64,000 nucleotides of DNA, taken from contig NZ_AUCG01000016.1 of assembly GCF_000429645.1 (NCBI RefSeq), positions 248,001-312,000 of the forward strand, written 5' to 3'. Source of the stretch: Niveispirillum irakense DSM 11586 (GTDB taxonomy: Bacteria > Pseudomonadota > Alphaproteobacteria > Azospirillales > Azospirillaceae). Position numbers and translations under genes: made by a program. This document shows, piece after piece, positions 8,901-16,823 of the stretch (within the stretch, counting starts at the first letter, position 1; every line of letters begins with the position of its first letter). Below the pieces are notes generated by a model that saw only the letters and a list, made by a program, of their open reading frames with translations, searched no databases and was not told where the DNA came from.

Positions 8901-9075
8901 GATGGCCATCACCTTCGTCTTCGGCATCGGCACCGCCACCGTGCTGGTCCTGATGCTGATGCCGGCCCTGCTGCTGACCATCCACGATGCGGGTCGGGGC
9001 TTCCACCGGCTGGGCGGCTGGGCGCGCGCCTTTACCGGCTGGGTGATGCGTGATCCGGACAAGGCCCGGTCCTGA
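5923..9075 (+). CDS. RND efflux permease (AcrB-like, inner membrane)
   Basis: A 1050-residue proton-driven exporter of the RND superfamily, at the usual family length. N-terminal TM1 (KVAANILMILMLIAGMWAL) is followed by the porter domain from the PDFEVPAINVTVVWPGAS block. TM4 carries the proton-relay pair in MIGIICDDAIVVAEHG. The second half repeats the layout, with GMAGILVNDSIQVV in TM10. The substrate cannot be told from sequence. Translation is probably coupled to the adaptor through the ATGA overlap at 5923-5926, and a terminator follows at 9088. Confidence 0.95.
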   Translation: MSSAAMIRTFIRHKVAANILMILMLIAGMWALARLERQVEPDFEVPAINVTVVWPGASADDVDRSIVEALEREVRFLDGVDELTGRSREGVGELFVNFKNGTDMTKALSEVESAVGNITTLPQGSERPIINRLTIYDEIMEVLIAGPLPEPAMRALAKQMRDKLMQEGVDQIYMSGMRDTEIWVEIPAHELERLDTSIGTVAQRIGNASTDVPSGTLTGTIEKQLRALGQQQDAAGVAGLTMQTDAEGRRLTLGDIATVRENYKDNSVSGRHEGQLAIRLSLQKAKNGDLIAITERVDAYLEKLRPTLPPGVTIKSFDRNSDALEQRVGMLVDNALGGMILVVAVLAVFLRPWITGWIVVDILVSFAVTFAIMMALGQSINMMSLFALIMMIGIICDDAIVVAEHGQTLHEKGMEPHKAAERAAQRMFWPIIAAATTTIAAFAPMLLMRGTTGDYVKPLPMISIAVILASLVGCFLILPSHIRHALHKDSGPPSRLRAAFDARFNAFRDGPFTRAIAWATHNRYATVATAITVMLLAIGLQAGGHVPFTFSPSPEGKQAQLNLLFSPGTPRETVARQLDEAEAALFRVEAAYGLKRGELVEMTFGQLGVTTGNTLPEQVGDYVGSMRVEFSEADNRDQRLPDIMKKWEAETKLLPGIDQVIFSAEQDGFGGSSIGWRLAHDDPYVLKAASEELKKIMLTYGGVSGARDNLPAGKPEMVITVTPRGEALGFTTESVGRQLRDALDGAIAKRFARGDEEITIRVRLPEADQTEERLHSLKLKAPSGELVPLADVVSLHERPGLSRILRAQGQRVVFIYAEVDPHKGNPGEIREAIEKEHLPAIMEKYGVRRDMGDGSRQEAEFWADFQLGIWVALVAIYLVLAWIMGGFGRPAAVMAIIPFSVAGAIFGHWLMGADLTMWSFISIMGMAGILVNDSIQVVTSIDDRIAAGEEVESAVVHGAAERLRQVALTSLTTIFGLLPLMLETQTQAAFLVPMAITFVFGIGTATVLVLMLMPALLLTIHDAGRGFHRLGGWARAFTGWVMRDPDKARS

Positions 9076-9087
9076 CCAGGCACATGT

Positions 9088-9121
9088 GACATGGCGCGGT
9101 CCCGACCGCGCCATGTCTGTT
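9088..9121 (+). terminator. Terminator hairpin after the RND operon
   Basis: A perfect 13-bp stem, GACATGGCGCGGT (9088-9100) with ACCGCGCCATGTC (9105-9117), has a 4-nt loop and a weak T-tract (TGTTTC). It lies between the RND gene and the convergent VapC gene. Confidence 0.75.
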
Positions 9122-9135
9122 TCAATACCCGTAAA

Positions 9136-9543
9136 TCACAGCAGCCGGATCAAGGGCGCCAACACGGGATTGCCCTGAAGGGCGGCATGGAAGCGCCGGT
9201 CGGCAGTGATGATCGTACCGCCGCTGCGCTGGGCGGCGGCGACATAAAGGCAGTCATAAACCGGGTGGTTAATTGCCGTAGCCACAGATAAAGCGTCGGC
9301 TGTCAATTCCAGACTATCCATCGGGCGCACCGGTGCATCCCGAAGCGCTTGCAGCAACTCATCCGCCTCTGTTGATAATAATGTGCCCTGACGAACGCGA
9401 CGCCACAGGGCGTTGGCACATTCCAACAACCAGATCGACGGCGCGACCAGCGTTTGGCCATTCAGCAGATCGGCTGCCCGATCACTGCCGACCTCCGGTG
9501 AAACCCATTTCAGCGCAACAGAGGCATCAATGATGATCGTCAT
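9136..9543 (-). CDS. VapC/FitB-type PIN-domain ribonuclease toxin
   Basis: A 135-residue PIN-domain protein, the toxin of a type II toxin-antitoxin pair, expected to cleave RNA with Mg2+. The four acidic active-site positions are visible: D6 (IIIDASVALKW), E41 (WLLECANALW), D97 (PVYDCLYVA) and D115 (ITADRRF). Length and motif spacing are typical, so it looks intact. Its start codon overlaps the antitoxin stop codon by four bases (9540-9543), so it is cotranslated second in a two-gene operon. It sits immediately before a restriction-modification pair, in an accessory patch. Confidence 0.92.
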   Translation of the reverse strand: MTIIIDASVALKWVSPEVGSDRAADLLNGQTLVAPSIWLLECANALWRRVRQGTLLSTEADELLQALRDAPVRPMDSLELTADALSVATAINHPVYDCLYVAAAQRSGGTIITADRRFHAALQGNPVLAPLIRLL

Positions 9544-9773
9544 CGGCTGTCACGATCTTCACGAATCAAATCGGCGCTATCATCCGTGATGCGACCAGCC
9601 AACCGGCTTCGCAAGGCTGCCGCCTTCAAGGCGAACAGGGTGGTATCCCAAACCAATGCCTGTTCCAGCAAGGCCCGATGTTCGGCTTCCACCGACCGGT
9701 TATTGCGGGCCGCCCGCGCCTTCAGCTTGGCGACCAGGGCATCATCCAGGCCGCGGACCAGTAATTGTGCCAT
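9540..9773 (-). CDS. FitA-like ribbon-helix-helix antitoxin
   Basis: A 77-residue antitoxin that should neutralise the downstream PIN toxin and repress the operon. MAQLLVRGLDDALVAKLKAR begins with the short beta strand of an RHH DNA-binding fold, followed by AARNNRSVEAEHRALLEQAL, typical of the FitA family. The C-terminal acidic/basic tail would contact the toxin. The frame extends upstream to 9935, but GGGAG seven bases before the ATG at 9773 and the family N-terminus set the start. Two GATATC palindromes one helical turn apart lie at 9797-9817, directly upstream. Confidence 0.88.
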   Translation of the reverse strand: MAQLLVRGLDDALVAKLKARAARNNRSVEAEHRALLEQALVWDTTLFALKAAALRSRLAGRITDDSADLIREDRDSR

Positions 9774-9796
9774 GACCGAAGCTCCCTCAGGGGAAA

Positions 9797-9817
9797 ATGA
9801 TATCATGACGATATCAT
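9797..9817 (-). promoter_or_regulatory. Candidate autoregulatory operator of the FitA/VapC-type operon
   Basis: ATGATATCAT (9797-9806) is a perfect palindrome, and CGATATCAT (9809-9817) repeats its core. The two GATATC centres are 11 bp apart, one helical turn, as expected for paired RHH dimers. They lie 24-44 bases upstream of the antitoxin ATG. Confidence 0.6.
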
Positions 9818-9918
9818 CTGCTTTTGCCCCTGTCGAATCGGCGTAAAAGCCGCTGCTTTGGTGCCATGCCATGTTCCGGCTTCGTTGCCCCTTGCCAGGG
9901 CGCGGGCGGTGAACGATC

Positions 9919-11754
9919 TTGGCTGGGCTTTTCACGTCCCCTCACAGGCAGAACCCTTTGGCCCGCCGCACCCGCCCGCCTGCTTCCCTTCCGCCTGTGG
10001 CGGCTGCCGTCCCGGCGGCGCCGGATGGGCCTGGGCTGCTGCTGGCTGCGGCGGCCGCCCTGGCCAGCCAGCAATTACGCCATGGGGCCGCGGTGGCGGG
10101 GCTGGTGACGGAAGCCTATTGGGCAGCCCTGGATACGGGCCTGCCCCTGGCACCGCCGCCCCGCGCCCTGCCCGCCCGGCTGGAAGCGGGGCTGGACGCG
10201 GGCATGGTTCGGATGGCGCGGGATTATGGCGCCGCCCTGGCCCCCCTGCCCGCCCCCATCGTGTGTGAGAAGCTGGGCGCGCTCTATGCCGGGTTGTTGA
10301 GCGCAGAGCATCGCGCCCGCCATGGCGTGTTCTATACCCCGCCCCCCCTGGCCGCCTGTCTGGCCGATCAGGCGGAAAAGGCGGGGCTGGACTGGACGAA
10401 TGCGCGGGTGCTGGACCCGGCATCGGGCTGCGGTGCCTTCCTGGTCACCTGCGGCCTGCGCATGGCCGGCGCCTTGCGCGATGTGGAGCCGGCGCTGGCC
10501 GCCCGCGCCATCGCCACCCGGCTGCGCGGCTGGGAACTGGACCCCGTGGCCGCCTGGATTTCCGTGGTGATGCTGGAAGCGGCCTTGCTGCCGCTGCTGC
10601 GCGGCACCGGCCAGCGGCTGGGGGACTGCGTGCTGCCCGGCGACAGTCTGGACCGGGGGGAAGAACCCACCTTCGATCTGGTGATCGGCAACCCGCCTTA
10701 TGGGCGCCAAGTGCTGCCCAAGCCGGTGCGCGCCCGATTCGCCCGCAGCCTGTTCGGCCATGCCAATCTGTATGGCGTGTTCATGGATCTGGCGGTGCGG
10801 CTGGCGCGGCCCGGCGGGCTGGTCTGTTTCCTGACCCCCAGTTCCTTCCTGGCTGGTGATTATTTCAAGCATCTGCGCCGCACCCTGGCGGAAGAAGCGC
10901 CCCCCCTGCGGCTGGACTTTGTGGAACAGCGCAAGGGCGTGTTCGACAATGTGCTGCAGGAAACCGTGCTGGCGACATATCGCCGGACCGGTGGCGGCAC
11001 AAGGCGACCGCGCCGCGCCGATGTGCGGATGATCCAGATTGCCCCCGGCGGTGGTGCCATCACCCTGCGCGCTGCCGGCCATTTCACCCTGCCGGCGGAA
11101 CCGACATCCCCCTGGATATTGCCCCGGCATGAGGGGGAGGCGGATTTAGCGGCCCGGCTGCGCGCCATGCCGCACCGGCTGGCCGATTGGGGCTATGGCG
11201 TCTCCACCGGCCCGCTGGTGTGGAACCGGCACAAGCCGCAGATCGGCGATATCCAGGGCAAGGGGGCCATTCCGCTGGTCTGGGCGGAAAGCATCACCGC
11301 CGATGGCCGCTTCCTTTATCGCTGCCAGAAGGCGAACCACAAGCCCTGGTTCACCCCTGGCCCCGGCGATGAATGGCTGGTCATCACTGCCCCCTGCGTG
11401 CTGTTGCAGCGGACCACAGCCAAGGAGCAGGCCCGCCGCCTGATCGCGGCGGAAATGCCGGCCAGCTTCATCGCCCCCCATGGCGGGGTGACGGTGGAAA
11501 ACCATGTCAACATGCTGGTCGCGAAGGTGACAAAGCCGGCCATCGCCCCCGCTGTGCTGGCCGCCTTCCTGAACAGCCGGGCGGCTGACCGGGCCTTCCG
11601 CTGCCTGTCCGGGTCTGTTGCCGTCTCCGCATTTGAACTGCATGCCCTGCCGCTGCCGGCACCGGCGGATCTGGCACCATTGGCAAGGCTGGTAGCGCAA
11701 GGGGCGCCGCGTGACCGGCTGGACCGCGCCTGCGATGCGCTGTACGGCCTGTGA
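9919..11754 (+). CDS. Type II N6-adenine DNA methyltransferase (PstI/BsuBI-like system)
   Basis: A 611-residue adenine-N6 methyltransferase that should protect the site cut by the adjoining endonuclease. Motif X/I is seen in RHGVFYTPPPLAACLADQ followed by VLDPASGCGAFLVTCG (SAM binding, ~residue 164). The catalytic motif IV is DLVIGNPPYGRQ (~residue 256). A target-recognition-like C-terminal half contains TPSSFLAGDYFKHLRR and PCVLLQRTTAKEQARR. The start is uncertain: TTG 9919 is the first in frame and the N-terminal ~40 residues are low-complexity, so a later start is possible. The endonuclease gene begins at the GTGA overlapping its stop codon. Confidence 0.88.
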   Translation: MAGLFTSPHRQNPLARRTRPPASLPPVAAAVPAAPDGPGLLLAAAAALASQQLRHGAAVAGLVTEAYWAALDTGLPLAPPPRALPARLEAGLDAGMVRMARDYGAALAPLPAPIVCEKLGALYAGLLSAEHRARHGVFYTPPPLAACLADQAEKAGLDWTNARVLDPASGCGAFLVTCGLRMAGALRDVEPALAARAIATRLRGWELDPVAAWISVVMLEAALLPLLRGTGQRLGDCVLPGDSLDRGEEPTFDLVIGNPPYGRQVLPKPVRARFARSLFGHANLYGVFMDLAVRLARPGGLVCFLTPSSFLAGDYFKHLRRTLAEEAPPLRLDFVEQRKGVFDNVLQETVLATYRRTGGGTRRPRRADVRMIQIAPGGGAITLRAAGHFTLPAEPTSPWILPRHEGEADLAARLRAMPHRLADWGYGVSTGPLVWNRHKPQIGDIQGKGAIPLVWAESITADGRFLYRCQKANHKPWFTPGPGDEWLVITAPCVLLQRTTAKEQARRLIAAEMPASFIAPHGGVTVENHVNMLVAKVTKPAIAPAVLAAFLNSRAADRAFRCLSGSVAVSAFELHALPLPAPADLAPLARLVAQGAPRDRLDRACDALYGL

Positions 11755-12824
11755 CCATGGCCCTGCCCCCCCTGCTGGACCGGGCGGATATCTCCACCCG
11801 CCTGAAGCTGATCTTTCCGGAAGGCACGCCGGAGCGGGATAAGTGCATCCGTGATGCCGCCGCCGCCACCGTGGCCGCCTTCCTTTATATCGGCGCGGTG
11901 GAAGGGGCGGATATCTGGGCCAACCCGGTCCATGTGGTGCGCATGGGCGATAGCCGCATGCTGTTCGCCGCCGACGATGCGGCCCGCGCCGCCTATGCCA
12001 AGGCGGCCACCGCCATGGGCAACCGCTGGTATCAGGATAATAGCCGCGAACAGGTGCGCGACGAGGTGATCCGCCAGGGATTGATCCCCAATGGCGCCAT
12101 CATCGAACGACCGGGCGTGCCCACCACCTCTTCCAAGCCGCGCTATGCGCTGGCTGCATCCTTCGCCGCCCTGTTCGCCCCGGCGCTGGCAGGCGATGCC
12201 CTGGCCGATGCGGCGGCGGCCTGGGCGCAGGCGACGCTGAACGCCGCCGCGCGTGCCCGCATCAATTCCCTGCGCGTTTCCACCGACCATGATGGGGAGG
12301 AGGTGCTGGTCCGCTTCCCCAACCGGGAAACGCGGCTTCTGGCGCCGGGCCCCAGTTCCCAGATCGCCAAGGCGGTGGTGGAGGAATTCGCCCCCCGTTT
12401 CCTGGCCGATCCCGTGGTGCTGTGGCTGAGCGAGAGTGCCGCCAAGGTCGCCGCGCGGGATGAGGGCTGGATCAAGCGTCTGGGCCTGCGCATCACGCCC
12501 GACCGCACCCTGCCCGACCTGATCCTGCTGGATCGCGGGCGCAGCGCGGACGACCTGATGCTGGTCTTCGTGGAAGTGGTGGCCACCGATGGCCCGGTGA
12601 CGGAACAACGCGCCCTGGCCTTTGTGGAAATCGCCCGCGAAGGCGGCTTCCCGCCGTCACAGGTGGCCTGTGTCACCGCCTTCCTGGACCGGTCGCGACC
12701 AGAGGTGAAAAAGGCCCTGCCCTCGCTGGCCTGGGGCGGTCAGGTGTGGTTCGCATCCGAACCGGAACGGCTGATGCGCCTGTCCCCGGCCCCGGGACGG
12801 TTGCAGGGGTTTGGGACGGAGTAG
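11751..12824 (+). CDS. BsuBI/PstI-family type II restriction endonuclease
   Basis: A 357-residue restriction enzyme, translationally coupled (GTGA overlap) to the methyltransferase. The C-terminal catalytic region shows LPDLILLD followed by LVFVEVVATDGPVTEQR, the PD-(D/E)XK-like acidic pair of the BsuBI/PstI family, whose known members cut CTGCAG. The N-terminal part (ADISTRLKLIFPEGTPERDKC, with an all-helical character) fits the family's HTH-like domain. The start may be GTG 11751 or ATG 11757. Length is slightly above PstI itself. The recognition sequence is inferred from family only. The pair appears intact. Confidence 0.88.
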   Translation: MTMALPPLLDRADISTRLKLIFPEGTPERDKCIRDAAAATVAAFLYIGAVEGADIWANPVHVVRMGDSRMLFAADDAARAAYAKAATAMGNRWYQDNSREQVRDEVIRQGLIPNGAIIERPGVPTTSSKPRYALAASFAALFAPALAGDALADAAAAWAQATLNAAARARINSLRVSTDHDGEEVLVRFPNRETRLLAPGPSSQIAKAVVEEFAPRFLADPVVLWLSESAAKVAARDEGWIKRLGLRITPDRTLPDLILLDRGRSADDLMLVFVEVVATDGPVTEQRALAFVEIAREGGFPPSQVACVTAFLDRSRPEVKKALPSLAWGGQVWFASEPERLMRLSPAPGRLQGFGTE

Positions 12825-12834
12825 GGGGGACTCC

Positions 12835-13629
12835 TTACCCCTGCCGCCCCGCTGCGGGCACGATATGGGACAGCAGGAACAGGCCGGCGGCGGATGCCAC
12901 AATGGCCGGGCCGGTGGGCACATCGCCATAAAGGGAGGCGGCAAGCCCGCCGATCACCGATGCAGCGCCCAGCAATGCCGCCAGCCCGGCCATCACTTCA
13001 GGGGAGCGGGAGAAGCGGCGCGCCGTGGCGGCGGGGATGATCAGCAGCGATGTCACCAGCAGGATGCCCACGATCTTCATCGCCAGCGCGATGGTGGCAG
13101 CAATCAGCAGGGTGAAGCCCAGCCGCACCCAGCGCACCGGCACCCCTTCCACCCGCGCCAGATCCTCATCCACCGTGATCGCCAGCAAGCGGCGCCAGAG
13201 CAGGGCGAGGGCGGCCAGCACAACCACCCCGCCGCCCCAGATCGCCATCAGGTCAGCAGGCGTGACGGCCAGGATATCGCCGAACAGATAGGCCAGCAGA
13301 TCAACCCGCACCGACTGCATCGCCGCCAGCGCGATCAGCCCGATGGACAGGGTGGAATGGGAAACGATGCCCAGCAGCGTGTCCGACGCCAGCCGCCTTT
13401 GTTCCTGCAACAATGTCAGGGCCAGCGCGATGGCGACACAGACCAGCATGATCCCGATATTGAGATCCAGCCCCAGCAGGAAGCCCAGCGCCACCCCCAG
13501 CAGGGCGGAATGGGCCAGCGTATCGCCGAAATAGGCCATGCGCCGCCAGACGACCAGACAGCCCAGGGGGCCGGCCAGCAACGCCAGACCAATGCCGGCG
13601 GCCAGCGCGCGGATCAGGAAATCATCCAT
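12835..13629 (-). CDS. znuB: Zinc ABC transporter permease ZnuB
   Basis: A 264-residue inner-membrane permease of the ABC-3 family, moving Zn2+ delivered by ZnuA. It begins [20 protein letters not shown] and carries the family block [21 protein letters not shown] (~residues 30-50) plus seven to eight hydrophobic segments. [20 protein letters not shown] is the typical C-terminal signature. ATG 13629 was chosen because it gives the family N-terminus; the longer frame to 13890 runs through znuC. It overlaps the end of znuC by eight bases, so the two genes are coupled, under Zur control from the box at 14643. Confidence 0.93.
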   Translation of the reverse strand: MDDFLIRALAAGIGLALLAGPLGCLVVWRRMAYFGDTLAHSALLGVALGFLLGLDLNIGIMLVCVAIALALTLLQEQRRLASDTLLGIVSHSTLSIGLIALAAMQSVRVDLLAYLFGDILAVTPADLMAIWGGGVVVLAALALLWRRLLAITVDEDLARVEGVPVRWVRLGFTLLIAATIALAMKIVGILLVTSLLIIPAATARRFSRSPEVMAGLAALLGAASVIGGLAASLYGDVPTGPAIVASAAGLFLLSHIVPAAGRQG

Positions 13630-14488
13630 GGCTGTGACCGCCGCCAGCAGAAGAAGAATGGGTATGGTGATGGTGGTGGGAATGGCCGGCACCGCCATGG
13701 TCATGGCCGCAATCGCCATGCACCTCATGCGGGGTATGTTCCTGCCCCACGGGCACGACGCAGCCATCATCGGCATGGGCATGGTCATGCAGATGGTGAT
13801 AGACGGCCAGCGCCTCAGCATGGCGACCGAACAGGGCCATATATTCCGGATGGCGGCTGACATCTTCCGGCTTGCCCTGGCAACAGACATGCCGGTTCAG
13901 GCAGATCACCGTATCGGTGCGGGCCATCACCAGATGCAGATCATGACTGACCAGCAGCACACCGCAGCCGCGCCGGGCGCGGATATCAGCGATCAGGCCA
14001 AAAAGCTCAATCTGCCCATGCACATCCACGGCCTGCACCGGTTCATCCAGGACCAGCAGGTCCGGGTCGCGCAGCAGGGCGCGGGCCAGCAGCACGCGCT
14101 GCGTCTCCCCGCCCGACAGGGTCTGGATGGCGCGGTCAATCGTGTGGGCCGCCCCCACCTCTTCCAAAGCTGACTGCATGCGGGCGGCATCGGCCTTGAC
14201 CCACAGGGCCAGGAAGCGCCGCACCGTCAGCGGCAGGGTCGGGTCCACCGCCAGCCGCTGGGGCATATAGCCGATGGAAAGGTCCGGCGCGCGGCGCACG
14301 CCGCCGCCATCAGGTCGCACCAGTCCCAAGGCCGCCTTGACCAGCGTGGTCTTGCCGGCCCCATTGGGGCCGATCAGGGTCACGATCTCCCCCGCCCGCA
14401 CAGTCAGCGACACGCGGTCCAGCACCGTGCGCGACCCACGGCGCACGATCAGGCCATCTGTTTCCAGCAATATCGGGGGCGCGGACAA
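13622..14488 (-). CDS. znuC: Zinc ABC transporter ATPase ZnuC with His-rich tail
   Basis: An ATP-binding subunit of about 288 residues. Walker A is [11 protein letters not shown], the signature is TLSGGETQR, Walker B is [12 protein letters not shown] and the switch His lies in LLVSHDL. The C-terminal ~30 residues are unusually His/Gly-rich, a metal-buffering tail seen in some ZnuC proteins. No ATG precedes the domain: TTG 14488 ([12 protein letters not shown]) or TTG 14509 are the likely starts, so the N-terminus is uncertain. It is the first gene of znuCB, divergent from znuA across a Zur box. Confidence 0.92.
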   Translation of the reverse strand: MSAPPILLETDGLIVRRGSRTVLDRVSLTVRAGEIVTLIGPNGAGKTTLVKAALGLVRPDGGGVRRAPDLSIGYMPQRLAVDPTLPLTVRRFLALWVKADAARMQSALEEVGAAHTIDRAIQTLSGGETQRVLLARALLRDPDLLVLDEPVQAVDVHGQIELFGLIADIRARRGCGVLLVSHDLHLVMARTDTVICLNRHVCCQGKPEDVSRHPEYMALFGRHAEALAVYHHLHDHAHADDGCVVPVGQEHTPHEVHGDCGHDHGGAGHSHHHHHTHSSSAGGGHSHG

Positions 14489-14634
14489 GAGACAGGGAAC
14501 TCCGGACAAGGCTAGGCCCCGGCAGGCATGCCGGGGGTCTGCATAATGGGTATCCCGGTCGCCCAGAGCAACGCCATCCGGGCCAGCCCATGCCCGCCTT
14601 GCAGAAGGCGCAGGCTTAACCCCGCCCGCATGGC

Positions 14635-14663
14635 TTGACAAATGTTACATTGTAACAATTTAT
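14635..14663 (+). promoter_or_regulatory. Candidate znuA promoter
   Basis: A perfect TTGACA at 14635-14640 is followed after 17 bases by ATTTAT (14658-14663). The spacer is the Zur box. The -10 is weak, but the placement 27 bases before the znuA ATG is sensible. Confidence 0.55.
14643..14657. promoter_or_regulatory. Zur box between znuC and znuA
   Basis: TGTTACATTGTAACA is a 15-bp palindrome (TGTTAC-ATT-GTAACA) flanked by AA and ATTT, matching the known Zur operator pattern AATGTTATANTATAACATT. It fills the 17-bp spacer directly after a TTGACA -35 (14635-14640) for znuA, so zinc-bound Zur would block RNA polymerase. It also lies upstream of znuC. Confidence 0.88.
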
Positions 14664-14689
14664 GCAGCAGCTTTGCCTGGAATATGATC

Positions 14690-15664
14690 ATGCGCCGTTT
14701 ATTGCCCCGCCTGTCGCTGCTGCTGGCCCTGTTGGCCCCCCTCCCCGCATTGGCCGCACCCGCGCCGGAGGTGGTGGTATCGGTGAAGCCGCTGCATTCC
14801 CTGGTGGCCGGCGTGATGGTGGGGGCGGGCACGCCCTATCTGCTGGTGCCGGGGGCGGCCAGCCCGCATGCCTTTGCCATGCGCCCGTCTGATGCCAAGG
14901 CGCTGCGTCAGGCCCGGCTGGTGGTCTGGGCCGGACCGGCGCTGGAAACCTTCATGGAGAAGCCGCTGACCGCTTTGGCTGGCAATGCCAAACGCCTGAC
15001 CCTGATGGATGTGCCCGGTATGCGCACTGTGCCCGCCCGCGCCGGCGGGGTGTGGGAAGCGCATGATCATGATCACAGCCACGATCATGACCACGATCAC
15101 GGGCACGACCATGATCACAGCCATTCCCATGATCATGATGCCACCCTGCTGGACGGGCATCTGTGGCTGGACCCACGCAATGCCCAGGCCATCACCCGCG
15201 CCGTGGCGGCAGAACTGGCCCGTCTGGACCCGGAGCGGGCCAGCCTGTACCAGCGCAATGCCGATGCCCAACTGGCCCGCATCGCCGCCCTGGATGCGGA
15301 ACTGGAAGCATCCCTTGCCCCCGTGCGCAATCAGCCCTTCATCGTCTTCCACGACGCCTATCATTATCTGGAAGATCGGTATGGGCTGAATGCCGCCGGC
15401 TCCATCACCGTCAGCCCGGATCAGCGGCCGGGGGCCGCCCGGCTGGCCGCCTTGCGACAGGTGATCCTGGACCGCAATGCCGCCTGCGTCTTCTCCGAAC
15501 CGCAGTTTGAGCCGGCCCTGGTCAGCACCCTTGTCGCCGGCACCAAGGCCCGCACCGGCGTGCTGGACCCGGAAGGGGCAAACCTGGCGGAAGGGCCAGA
15601 GCTTTACGACGCGCTGATGCGCTTCAACGCCCGCTCACTGGTGGATTGCCTTTCCGGGGGCTGA
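14690..15664 (+). CDS. znuA: Zinc ABC transporter periplasmic binding protein ZnuA
   Basis: A 324-residue cluster A-I solute-binding protein capturing periplasmic Zn2+ for ZnuBC. The signal peptide MRRLLPRLSLLLALLAPLPALA ends near residue 22. The metal ligands are in VKPLHSLVAGVM, the HLWLDPRNAQ block, and FIVFHDAYHYLEDRYGL. Between the first two is a long loop of alternating His and Asp (~residues 124-150), the usual ZnuA zinc-scavenging loop. ATG 14690 has TGGA eight bases upstream; ATG 14684 is also possible. It diverges from znuCB, and both arms are placed for Zur repression. Confidence 0.94.
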   Translation: MRRLLPRLSLLLALLAPLPALAAPAPEVVVSVKPLHSLVAGVMVGAGTPYLLVPGAASPHAFAMRPSDAKALRQARLVVWAGPALETFMEKPLTALAGNAKRLTLMDVPGMRTVPARAGGVWEAHDHDHSHDHDHDHGHDHDHSHSHDHDATLLDGHLWLDPRNAQAITRAVAAELARLDPERASLYQRNADAQLARIAALDAELEASLAPVRNQPFIVFHDAYHYLEDRYGLNAAGSITVSPDQRPGAARLAALRQVILDRNAACVFSEPQFEPALVSTLVAGTKARTGVLDPEGANLAEGPELYDALMRFNARSLVDCLSGG

Positions 15665-15732
15665 TTCCAGACCCTGGCCTGTGCTATGCCGGTGCTTAGG
15701 CTTTGAGTGTGGAAAGCAGAAGGAACAGGGTT

Positions 15733-16530
15733 ATGCGGATCGGGATCGTCGGCGGCGCAGGGCGTATGGGGCAGATGTTGATCCGCGAGGTAGCGGCAAC
15801 GAAAGACGCCACCCTGTCCGGCGCCACGGAACGGCCCGGCGCCGGTGCCGTGGGTCGTGACCTGGGCACCCTGGTCGGGCTGGAGCCGATGGGCCTGACC
15901 CTGACCGATGATGCACCCACCCTGTTCGCCAACAGCGATGCGGTGATTGATTTCACCAGCCCCGCCGCCACCCTGGCCCATGCCGAACTGGCCGCCAGCC
16001 TGCGCACGGCGCTGATTGTCGGCACCACCGGCCTTTCCAGTGATGATCACGCCAAGCTGGCCGAAGCCGCCACGCGCACGCCGCTGGTCGTCTCCGCCAA
16101 TTTCAGCCTGGGCGTGACCCTGCTGGCCGGATTGGTGCGCAAGGTCGCGGCCACGCTGGGCCCGGATTGGGATATTGAGGTGCTGGAGATGCACCATCGC
16201 CACAAGGTGGACGCCCCCAGCGGCACCGCCCTGGCCCTGGGCCGGGCCGCCGCCGCCGGGCGCGGCGTGGCGCTGGAGGATGTGAAGGATGCCGTGCGCG
16301 ACGGCCATACCGGTGCCCGTCGTGCCGGCGATATCGGCTTCGCCACCCTGCGCGGCGGCGATGTGGTGGGCGACCATACCGTGATGTTCGCCACCGACGC
16401 CGAACGGCTGGAACTGACCCACAAGGCCGGCAGCCGCGCCATCTTCGCCCGCGGCGCCGTCCGCGCCGCCCTGTGGGCCGCCGGCAAGCCGGCCGGGCTT
16501 TACAGCATGGATGATGTGCTGGGGCTTTGA
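15733..16530 (+). CDS. dapB: 4-hydroxy-tetrahydrodipicolinate reductase
   Basis: A 265-residue cytoplasmic enzyme of lysine and diaminopimelate synthesis, reducing the dehydrated dihydrodipicolinate with NAD(P)H. The Rossmann motif is GIVGGAGRMGQ at residues 4-14. The catalytic region is EMHHRHKVDAPSGTALALG (~residues 151-169), with the conserved His pair and Lys. VGTTGLS and ANFSLGV are also present. ATG 15733 follows AAGGA by eight to nine bases; the upstream in-frame codon at 15703 gives an unsupported extension. It stands alone downstream of znuA and is followed by a repeat-rich spacer. Confidence 0.96.
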   Translation: MRIGIVGGAGRMGQMLIREVAATKDATLSGATERPGAGAVGRDLGTLVGLEPMGLTLTDDAPTLFANSDAVIDFTSPAATLAHAELAASLRTALIVGTTGLSSDDHAKLAEAATRTPLVVSANFSLGVTLLAGLVRKVAATLGPDWDIEVLEMHHRHKVDAPSGTALALGRAAAAGRGVALEDVKDAVRDGHTGARRAGDIGFATLRGGDVVGDHTVMFATDAERLELTHKAGSRAIFARGAVRAALWAAGKPAGLYSMDDVLGL

Positions 16531-16615
16531 GGGTCTTGCTGTGCCGTCACCCATGCTGCGGCCAGGCTTCAGAGACCACAGGCGTCATTCTCTACAAACT
16601 GGACCCCGGCATCCG

Positions 16616-16773
16616 CCCATAGGCTAAGTCAGTCCCTTGGATAACGTGCCTTCCCCGCGAAAGCGGGGATCCAGGGGCCACAAGAACCAACGCTCAGGCG
16701 CCCTTGGCCCCTGGACCCCCGCTTCCGCGGGGGAGGCAGGACGGGTGCATTAGGCGAAGTTAGCGCCTATGGG
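16616..16773. repeat. Composite inverted repeat (REP/BIME-like) after dapB
   Basis: Outer arms CCCATAGGC (16616-16624) and GCCTATGGG (16765-16773) enclose a longer imperfect pair at 16647-16684 and 16703-16738. Each inner arm has its own CCCCGC/GCGGGG hairpin followed by ATCCAGGGGCCA or its complement. The whole ~158-base unit is nearly symmetric about base 16694. It fills most of the dapB to 16824 spacer and contains no gene. Confidence 0.8.
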
Positions 16774-16823
16774 CCTACGCCAGGGTGACGGGAGATATAC
16801 AGCGCCCCCCTGACAAATCACCC

